NCBI GenBank assembly: GCA_002779055.1
Contig: PEXM01000057.1
Location: forward strand, 1 to 11,423
Length of the DNA stretch: 11,423 bases
Direction: 5' to 3'
From: Elusimicrobia bacterium CG08_land_8_20_14_0_20_44_26
Lineage (GTDB): Bacteria; CG03
A program made the translations under genes and the position numbers. This document shows, piece by piece, positions 6,944 to 11,423 of the stretch; the stretch's first letter is position 1; every line of letters starts with the position of its first letter. The notes under the pieces are model-generated. The model searched no databases. It worked only from the letters and a program-made list of their open reading frames with translations, and had not been told where the DNA came from.

Positions 6944-7777
6944 ATGAAGAGAGAAGTTTTAGGACGGGGTTTGAGGGCTCTCATTCCCGAAGAGGTTGAA
7001 GATAAAATACATCTTATTGATATAAAATCAATAAAGTCGGCGAAATTTCAGGCAAGAAAGACCTTTACCGACGAGACAATCAAATCGCTCGCCGATACCA
7101 TAAAAACGGACGGCATTATCCAGCCGCTTGTCGTGGCGCCTCTAACATCGGGAGAAGGGTGGAGACTCGTAGCAGGGGAAAGAAGATTGCGGGCCGCATT
7201 TATTGCGGGGCTTTCCAAAGTGCCGGCAATAATCCGGGACGGTAGCGCCAATGATATGGCATTTATGTCCCTCATAGAAAACCTCCAGAGAGAAGATTTA
7301 AACCCTCTTGAGGAAGCATCCGGCATATCCGAACTTATGAAAAAATTCTCGCTCACTCAGGAGCAGGCGGCCTCAAGGATAGGAAAAAGCAGGTCTGCGG
7401 TGGCAAACACGCTTCGGCTTCTCAAGTTCCCGAAAGATATTGTGAACGCTCTTTCCGCGGGAATAATTTCAGAAGGTCACGCGAGGGCTCTCGGCTCTCT
7501 TAAAGATGAAAGACGCAGAAATTATATCATAAGCAAAATAAGGAAAGAGCACATTTCGGTCAGGGAAACCGAACTTCTTGCGGCTACGGCGGGGGCTTCG
7601 CCGAAAACGCAAAAAAGAAGCATCTCCGCAGAGTTAAAGGAACTTGAAGAAAAGTTAGAAGGTGCTCTTTCAACAAAAGTTGATGTGAGAGCCGATAAAC
7701 AAAACCGTGGCGTTATAAAAATTCACTTCTTCTCGCTTGAAGAACTTGATAGAATAGTCAAACGCCTTTCGCGATAG
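6944..7777 (+). CDS. parB: Chromosome-partitioning protein ParB (Spo0J)
   Basis: ParB is a CTP-dependent DNA clamp that loads at parS, slides onto flanking DNA and stimulates ParA. The 277-aa protein starts with the family N-terminus containing GRGLRALIPE, which usually contacts ParA. The CTP-binding region includes GERRLRA (residues 79-85) and ENLQREDLNP (112-121). A helix-turn-helix follows (about 138-158, LTQEQAASRIGKSRSAVANTL), and the C-terminal 60 residues form the dimerisation domain. AAGGAG (6932-6937) sits 6 nt before the ATG, the best SD in this cluster. The 3' end overlaps by 55 bp a convergent small membrane-protein gene on the opposite strand, with no terminator visible in between. 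Confidence 0.96.
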   Translation: MKREVLGRGLRALIPEEVEDKIHLIDIKSIKSAKFQARKTFTDETIKSLADTIKTDGIIQPLVVAPLTSGEGWRLVAGERRLRAAFIAGLSKVPAIIRDGSANDMAFMSLIENLQREDLNPLEEASGISELMKKFSLTQEQAASRIGKSRSAVANTLRLLKFPKDIVNALSAGIISEGHARALGSLKDERRRNYIISKIRKEHISVRETELLAATAGASPKTQKRSISAELKELEEKLEGALSTKVDVRADKQNRGVIKIHFFSLEELDRIVKRLSR

Positions 7778-8040
7778 GAAAAGAGGGCTGATGCCGCCGC
7801 CCATAAGGCACAAACGCTTACAATTTCCCCCGACACATATTCGGCGAGAAGAAATATCATCGCAAGATACGAAAAAATGTAAACAGTATGAAATAACCAC
7901 ACAAGCGCTTTTCCTTTCAGAAAATATTTTGCGGCCAGCCCCATACCAAAAAGAAGACCGATAATGATTCCGAGAAAGATGTTCAAACCAAGATATTTTA
8001 CAAAAAGAGCGCCGCAAACAACCGATAAAATAATAGTCAT
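7723..8040 (-). CDS. Small multi-span membrane protein of unknown function
   Basis: I do not recognise a family for this 105-aa protein. It is strongly hydrophobic, with about four potential membrane helices (roughly residues 3-17, 19-37, 45-66 and 70-88), positively charged turns (LKGK near 41-44, YRERR near 89-93), and a hydrophilic tail with five serines ending in EKK. Support that it is real: GAGGAG sits 9-10 nt before the ATG on the minus strand, an extended -10 promoter lies upstream, and it fills a region otherwise free of genes. It is convergent with parB and their 3' ends overlap by 55 bp. Small four-helix proteins of this kind include ATP synthase accessory proteins (AtpI-like), but no atp genes are visible and no motif supports that. 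Confidence 0.65.
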   Translation of the reverse strand: MTIILSVVCGALFVKYLGLNIFLGIIIGLLFGMGLAAKYFLKGKALVWLFHTVYIFSYLAMIFLLAEYVSGEIVSVCALWAAASALFSYRERRLTILSSSSSEKK

Positions 8041-8072
8041 AATAAATATCTCCTCTTAAAACCGTATGTGTA

Positions 8073-8081
8073 ATTATAGCA
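8073..8081 (-). promoter_or_regulatory. Extended -10 promoter for the small membrane-protein gene
   Basis: Read on the minus strand this is TGCTATAAT, a perfect extended -10 (TGn plus TATAAT). The -35 region is weak (TTTTCT at 17-bp spacing), as is usual with extended -10 promoters. The start of transcription would be near 8066, giving a leader of about 26 nt that holds the GAGGAG Shine-Dalgarno. Confidence 0.55.
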
Positions 8082-8120
8082 AACAATAAACAAAGAGAAA
8101 ACGAATGCTGGAAAAAAAAT

Positions 8121-8145
8121 TTTTTGCTTTGTGAGTAAGCAAAAA
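8121..8145. repeat. 9-bp inverted repeat in the divergent promoter region upstream of lptF
   Basis: TTTTTGCTT (8121-8129) and AAGCAAAAA (8137-8145) are exact reverse complements around a 7-bp centre (TGTGAGT). The repeat lies just upstream of the predicted lptF -10 box and next to an A-run/T-run (8112-8125). If lptF transcription starts at or near its ATG, the repeat is not transcribed with lptF and would act as DNA, for example as an operator. No matching regulator is known from this window. Confidence 0.45.
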
Positions 8146-8147
8146 TA

Positions 8148-8156
8148 TGCTAAATT
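8148..8156 (+). promoter_or_regulatory. Putative extended -10 promoter for lptF (leaderless)
   Basis: TGCTAAATT reads as an extended -10 (TGn, then TAAATT, 4 of 6 to TATAAT). The predicted +1 is 8163, the A of the lptF ATG. No SD precedes that ATG. The -35 region is poor, so the call is tentative. Confidence 0.4.
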
Positions 8157-8162
8157 AGTAAA

Positions 8163-9221
8163 ATGAAAATTTTTGCAAGGTATCTCATCAGGGAATTTGC
8201 CTCTGTTTTTCTCGCTTCCATGCTCGTGCTTGTAGGAATTTTTATGATAAATGAAGCGGCGGGATTTATTGCTTCCCTTTTGGTGAAAGGTGCGGGAATC
8301 ATTGACCTTATAAAGGTTTTCTCGCTCGGCATTCCTTCCACTTTTATATTCGTCATACCGATTTCCTTTGTGATGGGCTGGGTTGTCGCCGTAAGCAGGA
8401 TGGCCGGGGACCTTGAAATACTCGCAGTGCAGTCCTCGGGAATAAATCCGAGGAGAATTTTAAAGACGACGGCAGCAAGCGGCATTTTTGTGACGCTTTT
8501 TTTGCTTTATTCAAATTCAACTCTTTCGCCTGAAAGCAATCTAAAGATGGAAGAGGAAATACGGCGAATGCTTTCAAAGAAAATCCTGAGAATCAGTGAA
8601 AAAACTTTCACAAGGTTTGCCGACTACATTTTTTTCGCCGATAAAATAACCAACGATGAAATGTCGGGCATAAAAATATACAGAATAAACAACAATTTCC
8701 CGTCAGCGAGAATTTTCGCTTCTTCCGGGCGTTTGAAAAAAAATAAAAACGGTTTGATCGGTCTTGAATTAAATAACGGCAAAATGTTTCTCGCGGAATC
8801 AAAAGACGTTTCGCTTCTGACTTCCATAAATTTTATGAGGTATTCGTTTACACTCAATTCCGAAGCAGTTCTTAAAAGTTCAAAAAGAATTGTCCAGCTT
8901 ACCTCTTCTGTGCTCAAAGACAGGATAAAAGATTTTAAAGCCAGAGGCCTTCCGGCAAAAAACCTGGATGTGGAATACAATATGCGGATTGCTCTGGCGT
9001 TCAGCGCTTTTTTTCTGGCATTGGCAGGGGCTTCTTTCGGCATTAGAGTTAAATCGCCTAAAAAAGTGGTCGGCATGGGTCTTGCGGTTCTTATGATAGG
9101 CGCGTATTATCTCGTTTTTATGATAGGCGTTCATGCAGCGGAAACCGGGTGGCTAAATCCCACGGCGGCGTGCTGGATACCCAACACACTTTGCGCGGCG
9201 GCGCTCGTTATTATCAGATGA
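8163..9221 (+). CDS. lptF: LptF-type lipopolysaccharide export permease (YjgP/YjgQ family)
   Basis: This is an inner-membrane subunit of the LptB2FG ABC transporter, which extracts LPS from the inner membrane and passes it to the periplasmic bridge. The 352-aa protein has the family plan: start MKIFARYLIREF, transmembrane segments at about 12-30, 50-75 and 100-118, a periplasmic beta-jellyroll domain (about 120-265), and three C-terminal segments (about 275-294, 303-322, 332-351). The cytoplasmic coupling stretch SRMAGDLEILAVQSSGINP contains the conserved Glu and Ser-Gly that face the LptB ATPase. The stop overlaps the next start as ATGA. Assignment to LptF and not LptG is based on order and resemblance and is less certain than the family. 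No lptB or lptC gene is in this window. Start has no SD and may be leaderless. Confidence 0.85.
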   Translation: MKIFARYLIREFASVFLASMLVLVGIFMINEAAGFIASLLVKGAGIIDLIKVFSLGIPSTFIFVIPISFVMGWVVAVSRMAGDLEILAVQSSGINPRRILKTTAASGIFVTLFLLYSNSTLSPESNLKMEEEIRRMLSKKILRISEKTFTRFADYIFFADKITNDEMSGIKIYRINNNFPSARIFASSGRLKKNKNGLIGLELNNGKMFLAESKDVSLLTSINFMRYSFTLNSEAVLKSSKRIVQLTSSVLKDRIKDFKARGLPAKNLDVEYNMRIALAFSAFFLALAGASFGIRVKSPKKVVGMGLAVLMIGAYYLVFMIGVHAAETGWLNPTAACWIPNTLCAAALVIIR

Positions 9222-10309
9222 GGAAATTTTCAAAATATATACTCGGAAAATTTTATAGTACCCTTATTATATCTACAACCGGCTTTATGTCGGTATTTAT
9301 TCTTGCCGGCCTCATAAAACGGCTTGACGAATTTTCACAATATCATGCGACAGCCGGTCAGATTCTCACCTTTCTCGCATATAAAAGCCCCCAATGGTTT
9401 CTGCAGGTTTTCCCCATTTCCATACTGCTTGCGCAAGTTATAACGGTTACGGAACTTAAAAGAAAAAACGAACTGATTGCAATTGAGACCTCCGGAGTTT
9501 CAATCATACGGATTATAAAACCGTTCTTTTTATCCGGAATTCTTTTTTGTCTGCTCATATTTTCGGCAGATGAATTTGCGGCCATAAAGACCACAAAGAA
9601 AGCGTATGAATATTACAATGTCATTATAAAAGGAGAAAAAAAACCGTCATACTCGGGGAAATATTTCAACATTGTTATGAGAGGAAGGACGAAGAACGAC
9701 GACGACGCTTTGTTTTTTATAGGTTTTTTTGATTCGGAGAAAAACGCCGGAGGAAATTTCAGCGCGGACATTGAAAACGCCAAAGGCATCAGAAATGTTT
9801 ACGCAAAAAGTTTTATATGGAAAGACATCTGGATTCTTAAAGATGTAACGGAAAGAAACTGGAATAAAAAAAACGAACTTACGGAGGAAAAACATTTAGC
9901 AGTCAAAAAATACGATTTCCCGCAGAAGCCGGGGGACTTTCTTATCAGCCAGGCCTCATACGAGGAAATGAATATTTTTCAACTTAAAAAGCACATAGAT
10001 GAGCTCAAGGAAGGCAGAGTTGATTCATACAGAGAAAGAGTGAATTTTCACGCGAGGATTTCATCGGCTCTGTCAGCTCTTGTGGTAATAACAATAGGTT
10101 TGCCCGTGGGTATTTATTTTAGCTCCGTAGGCAGGATGACGGCTGTGGTGCTCAGCGTATTCATAAGTTTCGTCTATTGGGGATGCTTCTCGCTGGGAAT
10201 ATCTTTCGCGGAAAACGCTATGATTCCGCCGTTCGTCGGCGCGTGGGCGGCAAATATCGTATTTATTGCGCTGGCGGTATTTTTTATAAGAAACAAGCTT
10301 GAACATTAA
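9218..10309 (+). CDS. lptG: LptG-type lipopolysaccharide export permease (YjgP/YjgQ family)
   Basis: This is the second membrane subunit of the LPS exporter, partner of the preceding gene. I chose ATG 9218 (363 aa), which overlaps the lptF stop by 4 nt (ATGA), over an upstream in-frame ATG at 9149 that would add 23 non-family residues within lptF. The protein then begins MRKFSKYILGKFYSTL, as the family does. Transmembrane segments lie near 13-33, 49-76 and 100-118, then a periplasmic jellyroll domain, then three C-terminal segments ending near KLEH. The coupling stretch TELKRKNELIAIETSGVS matches the conserved cytoplasmic loop. Translational coupling implies equal production of the two subunits. 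A protease gene begins inside its last codons. Confidence 0.86.
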   Translation: MRKFSKYILGKFYSTLIISTTGFMSVFILAGLIKRLDEFSQYHATAGQILTFLAYKSPQWFLQVFPISILLAQVITVTELKRKNELIAIETSGVSIIRIIKPFFLSGILFCLLIFSADEFAAIKTTKKAYEYYNVIIKGEKKPSYSGKYFNIVMRGRTKNDDDALFFIGFFDSEKNAGGNFSADIENAKGIRNVYAKSFIWKDIWILKDVTERNWNKKNELTEEKHLAVKKYDFPQKPGDFLISQASYEEMNIFQLKKHIDELKEGRVDSYRERVNFHARISSALSALVVITIGLPVGIYFSSVGRMTAVVLSVFISFVYWGCFSLGISFAENAMIPPFVGAWAANIVFIALAVFFIRNKLEH

Positions 10310-11423
10310 CAAAATAATACACATCGCGATTTTCTCTATTATTCTTTGCGGTTTTTCATACGCTTCTCCAATACTGCTTAAATTTTACGACTCCGCGGAA
10401 AGACCTCTTCAAAACGAACTCATCGCCAGATCCTCAGCCATTGTTTCCGGATACATTGAAGAAATAAAACTGTGGAAATTGCAGTCGCCCGACGGAAAAA
10501 GCGAAGATGATATAATCAATTTTTTCAAAAGTCGGCCGGAAGTAAAATACTGCTACAAGAGCCGCCAAAGACACGCCTTTTTTACGCCGAACGACACGAA
10601 TTACGGTTCGCAGTGGGGGCTTACTTCGTCAAACGGCATTAATATGGAAAACGCCTGGAATACAAGTTTCGGCCTGTCATCGGTTATAATCGCCGTGATA
10701 GACACGGGCGTGGATTACAATCATCCCGACCTGAAAAATAAAATGTGGAAATCGCCGAAAGGATATTACGGCTGGGATTTTGTCGGAAACGACAATGACC
10801 CGGCCGACGACAACGGTCATGGGACACACGTTTCAGGAATCGCCGCCGCGGAAACAAACAACGCCGAAGGTATCGCAGGAGTTGCCGTAAATCCGAGGAT
10901 TATGGCTCTGAAAGTTCTTGATTCTGAGGGCTCAGGCCATGAGTGCGACGAAGTTGAAGCAATAATGTGGGCGGTAAGGAATGGAGCAAGAGTGATAAAT
11001 ATGAGTTTTGGTTCCAATTCCTACGATCCTGCCGAATCGGAGGCCTGCTCATACGCTTTTGAAAAAGGAGTTTTTATAGCGGCGGCTTCGGGAAATGACA
11101 ACTTTCCAGCAGTCAGTTATCCGGCGGCTCTTTCAACGACTTTTGCCGTGGGAGCGGTAAACGAGAGCGGAGACAGATGTTCGCCGAGCGACTGGGGGAC
11201 GGGTCATGGAAGTAATTATGGACCTCAGCTTGATGTATTGGCTCCGGGCAACGATATTATGAGCACAGTTCCCAACACTAACCCGGGCGGAGCGTCAAAT
11301 GACAATTATGATATATGGGACATCTCAGGATATTTACCCGAAAGCGGCACTTCAATGGCCTGTCCGTTTGTCGCGGGGCTTGCTTCAATTATTTTTTCCA
11401 TAAGGCCCGACTACGGTCCGGAG
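10299..11423 (+). CDS. Secreted subtilisin-family (S8) serine protease, 3'-truncated by window edge
   Basis: This is an exported serine endopeptidase. The frame starts at TTG 10299; an in-frame TAA at 10287 excludes anything longer, and the next ATG (10645) would cut off the export signal. The first 24 residues form a signal peptide: a short N-region with one Lys, a hydrophobic core and SYA before the likely cleavage site. Residues from about 50 to 100 resemble an S8 propeptide (SEDDIINFFKSRPEVKYCYK), followed by NDTNYGSQWGL, a typical junction with the mature domain. Catalytic residues are all present: D135 (VIDTGVDY), H174 (NGHGTHVSG) and S352 (SGTSMACPFVAG), plus oxyanion-hole N266 (AASGND). 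The visible part is 375 codons and is open to the end of the window, so C-terminal domains are unknown. It overlaps the lptG stop by 11 nt, so it is probably co-transcribed with lptFG. The SD is weak. Confidence 0.92.
   Translation, partial: MNINKIIHIAIFSIILCGFSYASPILLKFYDSAERPLQNELIARSSAIVSGYIEEIKLWKLQSPDGKSEDDIINFFKSRPEVKYCYKSRQRHAFFTPNDTNYGSQWGLTSSNGINMENAWNTSFGLSSVIIAVIDTGVDYNHPDLKNKMWKSPKGYYGWDFVGNDNDPADDNGHGTHVSGIAAAETNNAEGIAGVAVNPRIMALKVLDSEGSGHECDEVEAIMWAVRNGARVINMSFGSNSYDPAESEACSYAFEKGVFIAAASGNDNFPAVSYPAALSTTFAVGAVNESGDRCSPSDWGTGHGSNYGPQLDVLAPGNDIMSTVPNTNPGGASNDNYDIWDISGYLPESGTSMACPFVAGLASIIFSIRPDYGPE

Noticed and set aside
8785..8800. Second parS-like sequence (TGTTTCTCGCGGAATC) inside lptF
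   Set aside because: Only about 11 of 16 positions match and the right half is poorly conserved; this is expected by chance.
9149..9217. Upstream start for LptG adding 23 residues
   Set aside because: The added residues are polar, unlike the family N-terminus, and lie within lptF; the ATGA overlap at 9218 is the natural start.
10299..10373. Lipoprotein signal in the S8 protease because of a Cys at the end of the hydrophobic core
   Set aside because: The residues before the Cys (IIL) do not form a lipobox with a small residue at -1; an SYA signal peptidase I site fits better.

Overview
The window reads like a chromosomal segment of a diderm (Gram-negative-type) bacterium with moderately AT-rich DNA. 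The diderm inference rests on a tandem LptF/LptG-type permease pair. A chromosomal parA-parB locus next to rsmG, with a near-consensus parS site, suggests proximity to the origin-proximal partition region. Some gene starts sit directly on a -10 box with no Shine-Dalgarno, and short palindromic repeats lie at gene ends. These traits would fit a poorly studied phylum (for example the Omnitrophota/Elusimicrobiota neighbourhood), but that assignment is a guess from style and not proven by the sequence.

Layout. 1-1359: 3' part of serA (phosphoglycerate dehydrogenase, with C-terminal ACT domain). 1412-3136: a phosphate uptake pair, a PiT-family transporter (TTG start, strong SD) followed by a DUF47/PhoU-like protein. 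The 3' ends of both genes lie inside inverted repeats that encode their last residues. 3171-4621: a GH13 alpha-amylase-family enzyme with a perfect TATAAT placed so that transcription would start on the A of its ATG. 4662-7777: a parS-like site, a patatin-like phospholipase, rsmG, parA and parB, tightly packed on the + strand. 7723-8040 (- strand): a 105-aa multi-span membrane protein of unknown function, convergent with and overlapping the end of parB, with its own extended -10 promoter and SD. 8163-10309: lptF and lptG, overlapping by 4 nt. 10299-11423: the 5' part of a secreted subtilisin-family (S8) protease, starting on a TTG that overlaps the lptG stop; it runs off the window.

How the genes work together. 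SerA supplies serine. The Pit/DUF47 pair takes up phosphate. ParA/ParB with the nearby parS would segregate the origin, and RsmG modifies 16S rRNA. LptF/LptG would move lipopolysaccharide from the inner membrane toward the outer membrane. The protease is exported, probably to the periplasm or beyond.

Most genes are ordinary housekeeping genes. The unusual parts are the parS-like site ahead of the patatin gene, the two unrelated inverted repeats that form the C-termini of adjacent genes, the altered conserved region I of the GH13 enzyme, the apparently leaderless promoters, and the orphan membrane protein opposite parB. I did not find convincing evidence of a new multi-gene system, mobile element, CRISPR array, tRNA or rRNA.
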